Shown here piece after piece: positions 18,269 through 29,566 of a stretch of 64,000 nt of DNA. Under the pieces are notes generated by a model. It was not told where the DNA came from. It was given only the letters and a program-made list of their open reading frames with translations, and searched no databases. Within the stretch, counting starts at the first letter, position 1; every line of letters begins with the position of its first letter. Made by a program: the position numbers and the translations under genes. This DNA comes from Enterococcus florum (GTDB lineage Bacteria; Bacillota; Bacilli; Lactobacillales; Enterococcaceae), in the NCBI RefSeq assembly GCF_004309355.1, contig NZ_BJCC01000019.1, positions 1 through 64,000 on the forward strand, in the 5' to 3' direction.

Positions 18269-19306
18269 ATGGAAAAATTATTTGTGAGTCCAGGAATGTA
18301 CATTCAAGGGGAAGATGTGTTAAATACTCATTTGCCTAAGCTGCTTGAATTTGGGACGAATGGATTGGTCGTCACCGATTCATTTGTGTATCAGCTGATC
18401 GCAAAGGACTTGATCAATGGATTAAAGAAAAAAGGATGCAAGATCGAGGTTTGTTTGGTCGATCAAACTCAGCTGAGTCAACCTATAATTGAAACGGAAT
18501 TTGTTTTGGCAATTGGCGGAGGTAGAGCAATCGATCAAGGAAAAAAAGCAGCATTGAGTAATGGTTTGTCCTGTATTGTGGTCCCTACAGCGGCTTCAAC
18601 CGATGCACCTACGTCTCGAATATCCGTTGATTATGACGAAGAAGGCTTTTTTAAAAAATACGACTATTTTATTCAAGGACCAGATCTGGTCATAGTCGAT
18701 ACACAGGTATTGATCAACAGCCCAGCGCATTTTTTAGCTGCTGGAATTGCGGATGGGCTATCCACTTTTGTTGAAGCGAGAACCGTTTGGGAAAATGGAG
18801 GGGTCAACACCTTGAATGCGCGCCCTACGATAACAGCTTTTGCGATCGCTGAAAAATGTAGAGATATTCTTTTACGTTACGGAGAGCAAGCCGTTCGAGA
18901 AAATCAGCAAAAAACGATCGGAGAGGCTTTTAATGCGGTTGTCGAAGCGAACATCCTATTGAGCGGACTTGGCTTTGAATCTGGTGGATTGAGTACAGCA
19001 CATGCGCTGCATAATGCGTTGACCAGCGTCTTTGGCTCAGCAATCAAAGCAAGTCATGGTCAAATCATCGCAGTAACGACCTTGATCCATCTGGAAATCG
19101 ACCGACCATCTGAAGTCGCTGAATACAACCAATTGTTCAAACGATTGCAGTTGCCGACAACGCTGTCCGAGTTAGGACTTTTTCCTACTGAAGAGCAGCT
19201 GTTGCTGATTTGTAACTTGGCATTTTCTGCAGATGATGGTATTGTCCGAAGCCGCGTGGCTGTCACTAAAGAGGAATTGAAGAACGTATTAAAAAAATAT
19301 TTCTAG
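18269..19306 (+). CDS. Glycerol dehydrogenase family protein (GldA-like)
   Basis: A 345-residue iron-alcohol-dehydrogenase-superfamily enzyme, expected to oxidise glycerol to dihydroxyacetone with NAD. It has the nucleotide-binding GGGRAIDQGK, the substrate loop PTAASTDAPTS and the metal ligands Asp in GIADGLSTFVEA, His in TAHALHNA and His in ASHGQ. The family usually has about 365 residues, so this is slightly short, and sequence identity to classical GldA looks moderate. Other polyols are possible substrates. It is a single gene with GGAGCG before the ATG. Confidence 0.8.
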   Translation: MEKLFVSPGMYIQGEDVLNTHLPKLLEFGTNGLVVTDSFVYQLIAKDLINGLKKKGCKIEVCLVDQTQLSQPIIETEFVLAIGGGRAIDQGKKAALSNGLSCIVVPTAASTDAPTSRISVDYDEEGFFKKYDYFIQGPDLVIVDTQVLINSPAHFLAAGIADGLSTFVEARTVWENGGVNTLNARPTITAFAIAEKCRDILLRYGEQAVRENQQKTIGEAFNAVVEANILLSGLGFESGGLSTAHALHNALTSVFGSAIKASHGQIIAVTTLIHLEIDRPSEVAEYNQLFKRLQLPTTLSELGLFPTEEQLLLICNLAFSADDGIVRSRVAVTKEELKNVLKKYF

Positions 19307-19307
19307 A

Positions 19308-19347
19308 GAAAAAGCGTGAATCAGAAACAGATTCACGCTTTCTTTTT
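19308..19347. terminator. Bidirectional terminator between the GldA-like gene and glnQ
   Basis: AAAGCGTGAATC (19311-19322) / GATTCACGCTTT (19330-19341) flanked by A- and T-rich tails. Serves both converging genes. Confidence 0.88.
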
Positions 19348-20083
19348 AGATATTTAAGACTTTTTCCAAGAAATCTTTCGTTCGAGGATTTTGCGGATCA
19401 TTGAAAACCTGCTCCGGTGTGCCATCTTCCAAGATTTTCCCCCCGTCAGTGAAAATCACGCGATCTGCTACTTCTTTTGCGAAGCCCATTTCATGCGTAA
19501 CGATCACCATCGTCATCCCTTGCAAAGCCAGATCCTTCATAACTCGCAATACGTCTCCGACCATTTCAGGATCGAGGGCTGAGGTTGGCTCATCAAACAG
19601 CATGATATCTGGGTTCATCGCTAATGCCCGAGCAATAGCTACACGTTGTTTTTGCCCACCCGATAAGCTTTCCGGATAAACCGCTCTTTTTTCCTCAAGA
19701 CCTACTTGAGCCAGCAAATCCATTCCGCGTTTTTCCGCGCTTTCTCTCGATTCGCCCTTTAAGTCCATCGGTGCGAGGACGATGTTTTCTAAAACAGTTA
19801 AATGAGGGAAAAGATTGAAATGCTGAAAAACCATTCCAATATGTTGGCGAACTAAGTTGATATCCGTGTTTTTGTCGGTCAAATCTTTCCCGTCGATCAC
19901 TACGTGGCCTTCAGTCGCTTCCTCAAGAGCGTTCATGCAGCGAAGAAATGTACTTTTCCCAGAACCAGAGGGGCCAATGATACAAACAACTTCGCCTTCT
20001 TTAATCGTGATATTCAAATCATCTAAGACGGTATTATCGCCAAATTTTTTCACTAAATGATTCACCACTATTTTTTCAGCCAT
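19346..20083 (-). CDS. glnQ: Glutamine ABC transporter ATPase
   Basis: A 245-residue polar-amino-acid-type ABC ATPase with Walker [10 protein letters not shown], signature [15 protein letters not shown], Walker [13 protein letters not shown] and the switch histidine in [10 protein letters not shown]. It starts one base after the glnP stop. Together they form the complete GlnPQ importer, one ATPase dimer serving two copies of the fused permease. Glutamine/glutamate specificity is inferred from the partner. Confidence 0.92.
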   Translation of the reverse strand: MAEKIVVNHLVKKFGDNTVLDDLNITIKEGEVVCIIGPSGSGKSTFLRCMNALEEATEGHVVIDGKDLTDKNTDINLVRQHIGMVFQHFNLFPHLTVLENIVLAPMDLKGESRESAEKRGMDLLAQVGLEEKRAVYPESLSGGQKQRVAIARALAMNPDIMLFDEPTSALDPEMVGDVLRVMKDLALQGMTMVIVTHEMGFAKEVADRVIFTDGGKILEDGTPEQVFNDPQNPRTKDFLEKVLNI

Positions 20084-20084
20084 C

Positions 20085-22250
20085 TTAATTCACCTTCTTA
20101 TCTAAACGATTTGCTAATTTGGTCAGCAATGTAATCAAGATCAAATACATAATTGCAATGATCAAGTAAACGTAAGAACTTTGTGTTGTACGGGCAACGA
20201 TGATTTTCCCGGTTTGCAGCAGTTCAACCACACCAATCGCTGAAATGATCGTAGTATCCTTCAAACTAATAACAAACTGGTTAATGAAAGAAGGAATCAT
20301 GATTTTCACTGCTTGCGGAAGAACGATTTTTTGCATGGCTTTATTATAGGAAAGGCCTAAGCTGCGTGAAGCCTCCATCTGACCGATCGGAACGGCATTA
20401 ATCCCCCCACGCACGATCTCAGCAATATACGCACTCGCATTCAAGGTCAGTGTGATTACCCCTGCCATAAAGTCAGGAATCTTGATACCCGTCATACCCG
20501 GCAATCCAAAGAAGATAAAGAAGGCCAGCACCATCATTGGGATGCCGCGAATGATATCGACATAGACACTTGACAACACGCGCAATCCTTTGACTGGCGA
20601 AACTCTAAACAATCCAAAAATGACACCTAGTACTAACGCTAACGCAAAGGAAACCAGTGCCAACACGATGGTTTTCCAGAGTCCCTCTAACAAAGCAGGG
20701 TAGTTGTTTTTCAACAATCCGCCGATCGTAGATTCATCCACTTGGTTTTCTTGTGATGCGGCACCGTCTTCGCCAATATACGTATTGACGATTTGATCGT
20801 ATTCTCCCGTACGTTTTAATTCTCTTAATCCTTCGTTGAACATCTCAACTAATTCTTGGTTCTGCCCTTTTTTGACAGCGAATCCGTATTCGCCGCCGCT
20901 TTCACGTTCGATCGGAGTTTTTAATGCTTGACCTTGTTTGATGGCATACCCTATGACCGGGTAATCATCCATCATAGCATCGATAGAGCCCACTTTTAGT
21001 GCATCGTAAAGCTGATCGGCAGCATCAAAGTTCTTAACTGTATATCCATATTCTTCCTGGTGTTCTTTGATAAAGTCCGCACTTTCAGTTCCAACTTTGG
21101 CACCAACGGTCTTTCCTTCAAGGTCTTCATAAGAAGTGATATCATCATTGTCTTTGGCGACAGCCAGCTGAATCCCGCTTTCAAAATAAGGGTCGCCAAA
21201 ATCATAATTTTGCTTGCGTTCGTCTGTGATACTCATTCCAGCGATCATCCCATCGCCTTGTCCAGATTCCAACGCCTGCAGAGCAGCGGAGAAGCCGATG
21301 AACTTGAAATCTAAATTGAAGCCTTGCATTTCAGCAATGCGTTTCAGCAAGTCTACATCGATTCCTTTATACTCGCCATCGCTGTCTTGGTATTCAAAAG
21401 GAGCAAAGGCTGAGTCACTTACAATAGTATAAGTATCCTTTTTCGGCTCGATCTTTTTCATCTCGCCTGAGGGAGCAGGCTTTTCATCTCCAGCAGAAAT
21501 ATACTTGTTGACGATTTTATCATAGGTTCCGTCCGCTTTTATTTCTTTCAAGCCTTTATTAAACTTGTCTAACAATTCTTTGTTCTGCCCCTTTTTGACA
21601 GCAAAACCGTAAGAACTTCCGCTTTCGGGTTCGCCGATCAGCTTGAACGGCTGTCCATTGGACACTGCATAGCCAAGGACGGGGTAATCGTCAAAAATAG
21701 CTTGTACGTTGTCGTTTGTTAAAGCATTGTACATTGCGTCGGCGGCTTCGTAGTTTTTCACTTCGTAGCCATACTTGTCTTTATTTTCTTCAAGAAAAGC
21801 GGCGCTTTCCGTGCCAATTTTAGCCGCAACAGTTTTGCCTTTTAAATCTTCGTAATCAGAAATATCTGAATTGTCGTTGCGAACCGCCATTTGTATGCCG
21901 CTGTCGAAATAAGGCTCTGAAAAGTCAAAGGTCTTCTTTCGCTCATCTGTGATACTCATTCCAGCAATCATGCCGTCCAATTGATCAGATTGGACACCTT
22001 GGATCGAGCTGTCAAATCCAAGCGGTCTCAAATCGACTTCAAAGCCCTGGTCCTCTGCGATTTGATGAAGCAGATCTACATCGATCCCTATGTATTCTCC
22101 GTTTGAATCCTGAAATTCAAAGGGTGCAAATGTTAAATCAGTTCCTATTTTATAGGTAGTTTCAGCCGCTTGGACTTTATCAGCAACTCCCAGTGTTACA
22201 ATAGTTGCCATCATGAATAATAGTAGCGAGAAAACTTTTCCCTTTTTCAT
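20085..22250 (-). CDS. glnP: Glutamine transporter: two binding domains fused to the permease
   Basis: A 721-residue fusion. The order is a signal or anchor sequence (about 1-28), a first substrate-binding domain (about 34-255), a linker, a second binding domain (about 275-495) and a permease domain with five or so membrane helices (about 515-720). Each binding domain begins with the same pattern ([20 protein letters not shown], then [20 protein letters not shown]). This is the architecture of lactococcal GlnP, where the two domains differ in affinity for glutamine and asparagine or glutamate. AGGAGG precedes the ATG. Confidence 0.93.
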   Translation of the reverse strand: MKKGKVFSLLLFMMATIVTLGVADKVQAAETTYKIGTDLTFAPFEFQDSNGEYIGIDVDLLHQIAEDQGFEVDLRPLGFDSSIQGVQSDQLDGMIAGMSITDERKKTFDFSEPYFDSGIQMAVRNDNSDISDYEDLKGKTVAAKIGTESAAFLEENKDKYGYEVKNYEAADAMYNALTNDNVQAIFDDYPVLGYAVSNGQPFKLIGEPESGSSYGFAVKKGQNKELLDKFNKGLKEIKADGTYDKIVNKYISAGDEKPAPSGEMKKIEPKKDTYTIVSDSAFAPFEYQDSDGEYKGIDVDLLKRIAEMQGFNLDFKFIGFSAALQALESGQGDGMIAGMSITDERKQNYDFGDPYFESGIQLAVAKDNDDITSYEDLEGKTVGAKVGTESADFIKEHQEEYGYTVKNFDAADQLYDALKVGSIDAMMDDYPVIGYAIKQGQALKTPIERESGGEYGFAVKKGQNQELVEMFNEGLRELKRTGEYDQIVNTYIGEDGAASQENQVDESTIGGLLKNNYPALLEGLWKTIVLALVSFALALVLGVIFGLFRVSPVKGLRVLSSVYVDIIRGIPMMVLAFFIFFGLPGMTGIKIPDFMAGVITLTLNASAYIAEIVRGGINAVPIGQMEASRSLGLSYNKAMQKIVLPQAVKIMIPSFINQFVISLKDTTIISAIGVVELLQTGKIIVARTTQSSYVYLIIAIMYLILITLLTKLANRLDKKVN

Positions 22251-22281
22251 AACATACCTCCTATAATTTTACTATTGAACT

Positions 22282-22311
22282 ATTATAAATTAGAACACTA
22301 TAGGAAAACAA
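22282..22311 (-). promoter_or_regulatory. Promoter of glnPQ
   Basis: On the minus strand TTGTTT (22311-22306) and TATAAT (22287-22282) are separated by 18 bases, about 30 bases before the glnP start. Confidence 0.65.
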
Positions 22312-22414
22312 GCTCTTTAACATGATGAAGGAAAAAAAACTGAAATACCTAACATGATACGTCAAAACATCTCACATGTGTGATGTTAAGGAATGTATAA
22401 GCAAAAGACAAAAA

Positions 22415-22444
22415 TTGGCGAAAGTATGTTCGGTGTGTTATAAT
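22415..22444 (+). promoter_or_regulatory. uvrB promoter with embedded LexA (SOS) box
   Basis: TTGGCG (22415-22420) and an extended -10 TGTTATAAT (hexamer 22439-22444) are 18 bases apart. Between them CGAAAGTATGTTCG (22419-22432) matches the Gram-positive LexA box CGAACATATGTTCG at 12 of 14 positions. Its right half is perfect. Repressor bound there would block the promoter. Confidence 0.7.
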
Positions 22445-22495
22445 CTTAAGACTGAGATTTTATCCATTATTAAAGAAGCAAAAGGGGGACGCTGT

Positions 22496-24487
22496 GTGAT
22501 TGAAAGAGAAACAAACAACACCTTTGATCTACACTCCAAATATCAACCAGCTGGTGATCAGCCAGAAGCGATCAAGCATTTAACAGAAGGCTTAATCGAT
22601 GGTAAGAAGGCACAAGTACTCTTAGGAGCAACCGGAACTGGAAAAACCTACACGATTTCTAACGTGATCAAGGAAGTCAATCGTCCGACATTGATCATTG
22701 CTCACAACAAAACGTTAGCTGGACAATTGTATGGAGAGTTTAAAGAATTTTTCCCCAATAATGCTGTAGAGTATTTTGTCAGCTACTATGATTATTATCA
22801 ACCAGAGGCCTATGTTCCTTCCAGCGACACGTATATCGAGAAAGATTCCAGTATTAATGATGAGATAGACAAATTACGTCATTCCGCTACCAGTGCATTG
22901 CTTGAGCGAAATGATGTTATCGTCGTGGCTTCCGTTTCTTGTATTTTTGGTTTGGGTTCACCAAAAGAATACCAAGAACAAGTCGTCTCCTTGCGTGTCG
23001 GTATGGAGATGGATCGCAACCAGCTGTTGAGAAATTTAATTGATATTCAGTTTGAACGTAATGATATCGACTTTCAGCGCGGAAGATTCAGGGTTCGTGG
23101 CGATGTGGTTGAGATTTTTCCCGCATCGAGAGATGAACGAGCATTAAGAGTAGAGTTCTTTGGTGATGAAATCGATCGAATTCGAGAAGTCGATGCTTTG
23201 ACAGGCGAGGTTCTTGGTGAAACAGAGCACGTAGCGATTTTCCCCGCAACACACTTTTTGACGAATGAACACAATCTGGAAATCGCCATCAGCAATATTC
23301 AAAATGAGCTGGAAGAACGGTTAGCTGTTTTGAGAGATGAAAATAAGTTGCTGGAGGCACAGCGTTTGGAGCAGCGAACGAACTATGATATCGAGATGTT
23401 GCGAGAAATGGGCTACACCTCTGGGATCGAAAATTATTCTCGTCACATGGACGGCCGTGTTGAAGGACAGCCCCCATATACTCTAATCGACTTTTTTCCA
23501 GATGACTTTTTGATTGTGATCGATGAATCCCACGTCACTATGCCGCAAATCAGAGGAATGTACAATGGAGACCGGGCACGAAAACAGATGCTTGTTGACT
23601 ATGGTTTCCGTCTTCCTTCGGCCTTAGACAATCGGCCGTTGCGATTGGAGGAGTTTGAAGAGCGTGTCAATCAAATCGTCTATGTTTCTGCCACACCTGG
23701 GCCTTACGAAGCAGAACAGACAGATACAGTGATTCAACAGATTATTCGGCCGACCGGGCTTTTAGACCCGGTAATTGAGGTGCGTCCGATCATGGGACAG
23801 ATTGATGATCTTGTTGGAGAAATCAATGAGCGATCTGAAAAGGATGAACGAGTCTTTGTCACTACATTAACTAAAAAAATGGCAGAAGACCTTACCGATT
23901 ACTTTAAGGAATTAGGTATCAAGGTGAAATATCTGCACAGTGATATCAAAACATTGGAACGGACAGAGATCATTCGCGACCTGCGGCTTGGCAAGTTTGA
24001 CGTTTTAGTCGGAATCAACTTATTAAGAGAAGGCTTGGACGTTCCAGAAGTTTCGTTGGTGGCGATTTTGGATGCAGACAAGGAAGGCTTCTTACGGAGC
24101 GAACGTTCACTGGTTCAAACCATTGGACGGGCGGCGCGAAATTCTGAAGGAAAAGTAATTATGTACGCGGACAAGATCACCGATTCTATGCAGCGGGCTA
24201 TGGATGAAACTTCTAGAAGAAGGGAAACCCAAGAGGCGTATAACCAGGCGCATGGAATCACTCCTAAAACGGTCATTAAAGAGGTACGCGATCTGATTGC
24301 CATCAGCAAAGTGACTGAGGATGGCGAGACGTATGATTTGAGTTCTTACGATGAGCTTTCCAAAGAAGAACGCAATCTGATGATCGCTAAACTAGAGGAT
24401 GAGATGCGTGAAGCTGCCAAGACGCTGGACTTTGAAACCGCAGCAACACTGCGTGATACGATTTTGGAACTAAAAGCAGCTGAGTAG
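22496..24487 (+). CDS. uvrB: UvrABC excinuclease subunit B
   Basis: A 663-residue damage-verification helicase of nucleotide excision repair. It has Walker [11 protein letters not shown], the beta-hairpin region [16 protein letters not shown] motif VIDESH, helicase motif VI (QTIGRAARN) and a C-terminal UVR domain (about 625-660). GTG at 22496 is chosen as start: it gives the homologous N-terminus [10 protein letters not shown] and has AAAGGGGGA about seven bases upstream. A longer frame from 22376 would overlap the promoter. It is transcribed with uvrA. Confidence 0.95.
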   Translation: MIERETNNTFDLHSKYQPAGDQPEAIKHLTEGLIDGKKAQVLLGATGTGKTYTISNVIKEVNRPTLIIAHNKTLAGQLYGEFKEFFPNNAVEYFVSYYDYYQPEAYVPSSDTYIEKDSSINDEIDKLRHSATSALLERNDVIVVASVSCIFGLGSPKEYQEQVVSLRVGMEMDRNQLLRNLIDIQFERNDIDFQRGRFRVRGDVVEIFPASRDERALRVEFFGDEIDRIREVDALTGEVLGETEHVAIFPATHFLTNEHNLEIAISNIQNELEERLAVLRDENKLLEAQRLEQRTNYDIEMLREMGYTSGIENYSRHMDGRVEGQPPYTLIDFFPDDFLIVIDESHVTMPQIRGMYNGDRARKQMLVDYGFRLPSALDNRPLRLEEFEERVNQIVYVSATPGPYEAEQTDTVIQQIIRPTGLLDPVIEVRPIMGQIDDLVGEINERSEKDERVFVTTLTKKMAEDLTDYFKELGIKVKYLHSDIKTLERTEIIRDLRLGKFDVLVGINLLREGLDVPEVSLVAILDADKEGFLRSERSLVQTIGRAARNSEGKVIMYADKITDSMQRAMDETSRRRETQEAYNQAHGITPKTVIKEVRDLIAISKVTEDGETYDLSSYDELSKEERNLMIAKLEDEMREAAKTLDFETAATLRDTILELKAAE

Positions 24488-24532
24488 AAATGAAAAGGGC
24501 TCAGCGGCAATGAGTGATTAGATAAAGTTGGA

Positions 24533-24558
24533 CAGTCAGTTTTAGATAAAACTGGCTG
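24533..24558 (+). repeat. Hairpin between uvrB and uvrA
   Basis: CAGTCAGTTTT / AAAACTGGCTG with one G-U pair and a loop of four bases. No T run follows, so it is more likely a processing or stability element than a terminator. Confidence 0.4.
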
Positions 24559-24583
24559 CCTTGATAAGAATTAGGAGAACGAT

Positions 24584-27412
24584 ATGGCAAACGATAAAAT
24601 AGTGATCCATGGGGCAAGAGCCCACAATTTAAAAAATGTCGACGTAACAATTCCCAGAGACAAAATGGTTGTTGTGACTGGACTTTCAGGCTCTGGAAAA
24701 AGTTCTTTAGCCTTTGATACGTTATACGCAGAAGGACAAAGGCGATATGTGGAAAGCTTATCTGCCTATGCACGTCAGTTCTTAGGCCAAATGGATAAAC
24801 CTGACGTAGACAGTATTGATGGATTAAGCCCAGCAATTTCGATTGACCAAAAAACCACCAGCAAGAATCCTCGTTCGACAGTCGGTACAGTAACAGAAAT
24901 CAATGATTATTTAAGGTTGTTGTACGCACGTGTTGGACACCCTATTTGTCCCAACGACCATATTGAGATCACTTCTCAGTCTGTGGAGCAAATGGTGGAC
25001 AAGGTGCTCGAATTGCCAGAGCGTACAAAAATCCAAATACTTGCGCCAGTAGTAACCAAAAAGAAAGGTCAGCACAAAAAAGTTTTTGAACTGATTCAGC
25101 GCGAAGGATACGTACGAATGCGTGTTGACGGCGAGATGTATGATGTATCTGAAGCGCCAGAATTAGAAAAAAACAAAAAGCATGATATTGCGATCATCGT
25201 TGACCGCATCGTTGTGAAAGAAGGGATTCGTTCACGTCTATTTGATTCTTTTGAAGCTGCGCTTCGGTTGGCTGACGGATACGCACTGGTCGATGTGATC
25301 GGCCAAGAGGAAATGCTTTTCAGTGAGCATTATGCTTGTCCCTACTGTGGATTTACAGTTGGAGAGTTGGAGCCGCGGCTGTTTTCGTTTAATGCGCCCT
25401 TTGGTGCCTGCCCTGAATGTGATGGATTGGGAGTCAAATTAGAGGTGGACAAGGAACTGGTCATTCCTGATCCTTCCAAAACGTTGCGTGAAGGAGCCTT
25501 AGTTCCTTGGAATCCTATCAGCTCGCAGTACTATCCGCAAATGCTGGAACAAGCTTGTCTAAGCTTTAATATCGATATGGATACCCCATTTGACGAACTG
25601 CCTAAAGAACATCAAGAGATCGTACTCTATGGCTCAAACGGGGAAAACTTCCATTTCCATTATGAAAATGATTTTGGCGGCGTACGGGATGTCGAGGTGC
25701 CATTTGAAGGAATTTTGCCGAACATTGATCGTAGATACCGCGAGACAAGCAGTGACTTTACCAGAGACCAAATGCGTTTGTACATGACTGAATTGACCTG
25801 TCAAGCCTGCAACGGCTATCGGTTAAACCCTCAAGCACTTTCTGTGAAAGTCGGCGGCTTTAGTATTGGTCAGGTTAGTGAGGACTCGATTATCCAAGCG
25901 TTGGATTTTTTTGAAGGTCTGAGCCTGAGTGAACAAGAAACAATGATCGCCAAGCCTATTTTGAAAGAGATCGATGATCGATTAAGCTTTTTGCGTAATG
26001 TCGGGTTAGATTATCTAACACTCAGTCGTGCCTCAGGAAGTCTTTCTGGTGGAGAGGCGCAGCGGATTCGTTTAGCTACGCAGATTGGTTCCAATTTATC
26101 TGGTGTGTTGTACATTTTAGATGAACCATCCATCGGCTTGCATCAACGCGACAATGATCGTTTGATCGACTCTTTGAAAAAGATGCGTGATTTAGGAAAT
26201 ACACTGATCGTTGTTGAACACGATGAAGACACGATGCGTGCGGCAGATTACTTAATTGATGTAGGGCCTGGCGCAGGAGATCAAGGCGGAGAGATCGTTG
26301 CTGCTGGAACGCCTGAAGAAGTTGCCCAAAATGAACAATCGCTGACTGGTAAATACTTGTCAGGAGCTAAACAGATTCCAGTACCGAAAGAACGCCGTAA
26401 AGGCAATGGGAAAAAAATCAAGGTAACCGGAGCTGCCGAAAATAATCTGAAAAATTTAGATGTAGAGTTTCCTCTAGGAAAATTTGTTGCAGTAACCGGG
26501 GTATCAGGCTCTGGGAAATCAACTTTAGTCAACCAAATTTTAAAAAAGGCCTTGGCACAAAAATTGAACCGCAATTCCAACAAGCCAGGAAAGTTTAAAA
26601 AAATCACGGGATACAACGCGATTGAGAAACTTGTCGACATCGATCAAAGCCCGATTGGTCGTACTCCACGAAGCAACCCTGCCACTTATACAAGTGTTTT
26701 TGATGATATTCGTGATCTGTTTGCTCAAACAAATGAAGCCAAAATCAGAGGGTATAAAAAAGGTCGTTTCAGTTTTAACGTGAAGGGCGGTCGTTGCGAA
26801 GCTTGTCGTGGAGATGGAATCATCAAAATCGAAATGCACTTCTTGCCTGACGTTTACGTACCTTGCGAGGTTTGTCATGGGAAACGGTACAACTCGGAAA
26901 CCTTGGAGGTGCATTATAAAGGAAAGAATATTGCGGATATTTTAGAAATGACGGTGGAAGATGCGGTAGAATTCTTCAAACACATTCCTAAGATTCACCG
27001 AAAATTACAAACGATCGTGGATGTCGGTTTGGGCTATGTTACGATGGGGCAACCAGCCACAACTCTTTCTGGCGGGGAAGCACAACGGATGAAATTGGCC
27101 AGCGAACTGCATAAAAATTCCAATGGAAAGAATTTTTATATTCTAGATGAGCCGACTACGGGTCTTCATACAGATGATATTGCTCGTTTGTTGAAGGTAT
27201 TGGAGCGTTTTGTTGATGCTGGAAATACGGTATTGGTGATCGAGCATAATCTAGATGTCATTAAATGTGCCGATTATGTCATCGATTTAGGTCCAGAAGG
27301 CGGCGATGGCGGCGGAACGATCCTAGCAACAGGAACGCCAGAAGAAATCTCGAACGTCTCAGAAAGCTACACTGGCTATTACTTGCAAAAATCTTTGAAA
27401 AAAGCCGAATAA
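24584..27412 (+). CDS. uvrA: UvrABC excinuclease subunit A
   Basis: A 942-residue damage-recognition ATPase with two ABC modules, each split by insertions. Walker A motifs are GLSGSGKS (near 30) and GVSGSGKS (near 640). Two LSGGEAQR signatures are present. Zinc-finger cysteine pairs occur in CPYCGF..CPECDG and in [14 protein letters not shown]. It follows uvrB after 96 bases. Length and motifs are complete. Confidence 0.96.
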   Translation: MANDKIVIHGARAHNLKNVDVTIPRDKMVVVTGLSGSGKSSLAFDTLYAEGQRRYVESLSAYARQFLGQMDKPDVDSIDGLSPAISIDQKTTSKNPRSTVGTVTEINDYLRLLYARVGHPICPNDHIEITSQSVEQMVDKVLELPERTKIQILAPVVTKKKGQHKKVFELIQREGYVRMRVDGEMYDVSEAPELEKNKKHDIAIIVDRIVVKEGIRSRLFDSFEAALRLADGYALVDVIGQEEMLFSEHYACPYCGFTVGELEPRLFSFNAPFGACPECDGLGVKLEVDKELVIPDPSKTLREGALVPWNPISSQYYPQMLEQACLSFNIDMDTPFDELPKEHQEIVLYGSNGENFHFHYENDFGGVRDVEVPFEGILPNIDRRYRETSSDFTRDQMRLYMTELTCQACNGYRLNPQALSVKVGGFSIGQVSEDSIIQALDFFEGLSLSEQETMIAKPILKEIDDRLSFLRNVGLDYLTLSRASGSLSGGEAQRIRLATQIGSNLSGVLYILDEPSIGLHQRDNDRLIDSLKKMRDLGNTLIVVEHDEDTMRAADYLIDVGPGAGDQGGEIVAAGTPEEVAQNEQSLTGKYLSGAKQIPVPKERRKGNGKKIKVTGAAENNLKNLDVEFPLGKFVAVTGVSGSGKSTLVNQILKKALAQKLNRNSNKPGKFKKITGYNAIEKLVDIDQSPIGRTPRSNPATYTSVFDDIRDLFAQTNEAKIRGYKKGRFSFNVKGGRCEACRGDGIIKIEMHFLPDVYVPCEVCHGKRYNSETLEVHYKGKNIADILEMTVEDAVEFFKHIPKIHRKLQTIVDVGLGYVTMGQPATTLSGGEAQRMKLASELHKNSNGKNFYILDEPTTGLHTDDIARLLKVLERFVDAGNTVLVIEHNLDVIKCADYVIDLGPEGGDGGGTILATGTPEEISNVSESYTGYYLQKSLKKAE

Positions 27413-27418
27413 TCATTT

Positions 27419-27461
27419 CGAAAAATGCAAAGCAAAGACTTGACCTTTGCTTGCATTTTTC
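27419..27461 (+). terminator. Terminator of uvrBA
   Basis: GAAAAATGCAAAGCAAAG / CTTTGCTTGCATTTTTC, nearly perfect, followed by TTTA. The promoter of the next unit overlaps its 3' arm: TTGCTT (27447-27452) and TATGAT (27469-27474), 16 bases apart. Confidence 0.85.
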
Positions 27462-27507
27462 TTTATGGTATGATAATCAAGGACTAATTGGAAAAGGTGT
27501 AGTGAAA

Positions 27508-28761
27508 ATGGAAAATCAAAAATTTGTACCTCTATTATTAGGAAGCGACATCAATGTTTATGGAATGGCCAGATCTTTTCATGAGGAATTTGGATTGGTT
27601 TCTCAAGCCTATGCTGGCATGCAGCTGGCACCGACGAAATACAGTAAAATCGTGAATGTCCATACCATTCCTGGCTTTGACAAAGATCCTGTCTTTATCA
27701 AAGAAATGAAGCGGCTGGGGCAAGAAGTTTACAATGACCCATCAACGAAATATTTGTTGATTGCTTGCGGGGATGGCTATTCAGAGCTTGTTGCACTACA
27801 CAAAGAAGAGCTATCCGAATGGTTCATCTGTCCTTATATTGATTACGATTTATTGCAGCGCTTGATCAGCAAAGTCAGTTTTTATGAGATCTGTGAGCAA
27901 TATCAGCTGCCTTATCCAAAAACGCTGATTATTCGCAAGCAAATGCTGTCGAAAGGGAGATTAGCTCAAGACTTGCCATTTCAATTCCCGGTTGCATTGA
28001 AGCCTGCGAATAGTGTTGAATGGCTTTCGATTGATTTTGAAGGTCGAAAAAAGGCTTTTATTATTGACACAAGAGAAGAATTTGATACGATTTTGGAGCG
28101 GATCTATCAAGCGGGATATACTAGTGAGATGATCGCTCAGGATTTTATTCCTGGCGACGATAGCAATATGAGGGTTTTAAATGCTTATGTCGATCAGCAT
28201 CATCAAGTCAGAATGATGTGTTTGGGACATCCTTTGCTTGAGGATCCATCTCCTGAAGCGATTGGAAACTATGTAGCGATCATGCCAGATTACAATGAAA
28301 AGATATATCAAACGATTAAAGGGTTTTTGGAGGCGATTCATTATACAGGATTTGCCAATTTTGATATGAAATATGATCCCAGAGATGGAGAATACAAATT
28401 ATTTGAAATTAACCTTCGTCAAGGAAGAAGCAGTTTTTTCGTAACGCTAAATGGTCTTAACCTAGCACGATTTGTCGTCGAAGATCGTGTGTTTGAGAAA
28501 CCATTTATTGAAACAACCTACGGAAAAGCGTCTGAAGATACGGCAATGTTGTGGATGGGTGTTCCTACGAGTGTCTTTTCTAAATACGCACGAGACAACG
28601 AAGACAAACAGCATGCATTAAAGTTGATTGATCAAGGGCGTTGGGGAACCACTGTTTTTTATAAACAAGACATGTCTCCTATGCGCTGGTTGTTGACTAA
28701 ATACAGCTTCAGCAAGTATAAAGGACGTTTCGAATTATTCTTTAAGGAGAAAGAAGGATAA
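27508..28761 (+). CDS. D-aspartate ligase (ATP-grasp, cell-wall cross-bridge)
   Basis: Probably adds D-aspartate to the lysine side chain of the peptidoglycan precursor, forming the D-Asp/D-Asn cross-bridge known from E. faecium (Aslfm). The 417-residue protein is an ATP-grasp enzyme with FPVALKPANSVEW (nucleotide-binding lysine) and the metal-binding end YKLFEINLRQGRSS. The aspartate racemase gene follows directly, the same pairing as in E. faecium, and this is the strongest evidence for the role. The start at 27508 has AAGGTG upstream; a longer frame would overlap uvrA. E. faecalis uses L-Ala instead, so this argues against that species. Confidence 0.85.
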   Translation: MENQKFVPLLLGSDINVYGMARSFHEEFGLVSQAYAGMQLAPTKYSKIVNVHTIPGFDKDPVFIKEMKRLGQEVYNDPSTKYLLIACGDGYSELVALHKEELSEWFICPYIDYDLLQRLISKVSFYEICEQYQLPYPKTLIIRKQMLSKGRLAQDLPFQFPVALKPANSVEWLSIDFEGRKKAFIIDTREEFDTILERIYQAGYTSEMIAQDFIPGDDSNMRVLNAYVDQHHQVRMMCLGHPLLEDPSPEAIGNYVAIMPDYNEKIYQTIKGFLEAIHYTGFANFDMKYDPRDGEYKLFEINLRQGRSSFFVTLNGLNLARFVVEDRVFEKPFIETTYGKASEDTAMLWMGVPTSVFSKYARDNEDKQHALKLIDQGRWGTTVFYKQDMSPMRWLLTKYSFSKYKGRFELFFKEKEG

Positions 28762-28764
28762 AGA

Positions 28765-29475
28765 TTGGAAAATTTTTTCAGTATTTTGGGCGGAATGGGT
28801 ACGATGGCTACTGAAAGCTTTGTTCGGTTGATCAATCATCGAATAAAGGCCCATAAGGACCAAGATTATCTTAATTACGTCTTATTCAATCATGCAACGG
28901 TTCCAGATCGCACGGCTTTTATTTTGAATGAGAAGGCTAAAAATCCGCTGCCTTATTTATTAGATGATATTGAAAAGCAAAATCTGCTGCAGCCCTCTTT
29001 TATCGTGTTGACATGCAATACTGCACATTATTTCTTCGAGCAGCTGCAAGCGAAAACTGCTATTCCAATTTTGCATATGCCTAGAGAAGCAGCTTTGAAG
29101 TTGAAAGAGAGAAGCCAGGCTGGAGAAAAGGTTGCTTTTTTAGGTACTGCTGGAAGTGTGAAGGCTGGCGTTTATAAAAAGGAACTTGAAACACAAGGGT
29201 TCGAAGTCATTTACCCTGATGAGGAAATTCAGGATAAAGTCAATTACTTGATATATCATGACGTAAAAGAGAATGACTATATCAACAGTGCCCTTTATCT
29301 TGAGATTCTTTCAGATGTGTTTGATGGACTCGGCTGCAACCATGCAGTTCTTGGCTGTACCGAACTATCATTGGTGCAAGAACATACAAAAGACAATCCG
29401 TATTCGGTCATTGACGCTCAATCGATCTTGGCAGACCGGACAATTGAATTAGCGTTAAAAAACAGATCTTCTTAG
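28765..29475 (+). CDS. Aspartate racemase
   Basis: A 236-residue Asp/Glu racemase-superfamily enzyme, expected to supply D-aspartate to the ligase encoded just upstream. The two catalytic cysteines lie in [10 protein letters not shown] and [10 protein letters not shown], and the N-terminal loop is [11 protein letters not shown]. Translation starts at TTG: AAGGA (28754-28758), overlapping the end of the ligase gene, is six bases before it, and no ATG is nearby. A terminator follows, so the two genes form a closed unit. Confidence 0.88.
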   Translation: MENFFSILGGMGTMATESFVRLINHRIKAHKDQDYLNYVLFNHATVPDRTAFILNEKAKNPLPYLLDDIEKQNLLQPSFIVLTCNTAHYFFEQLQAKTAIPILHMPREAALKLKERSQAGEKVAFLGTAGSVKAGVYKKELETQGFEVIYPDEEIQDKVNYLIYHDVKENDYINSALYLEILSDVFDGLGCNHAVLGCTELSLVQEHTKDNPYSVIDAQSILADRTIELALKNRSS

Positions 29476-29490
29476 AAGTTCTGTTTTTTT
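29457..29490 (+). terminator. Terminator of the D-Asp ligase/racemase unit
   Basis: AAAAACAGA / TCTGTTTTTTT stem; its 5' arm lies inside the last codons of the racemase gene. Confidence 0.8.
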
Positions 29491-29566
29491 GTAAGGATCT
29501 TTTAAAAAAGTAGTATAGACACGCCCGGAATGATAGAATAGAAGAGATGGAAAGGAGTGGCACAAA

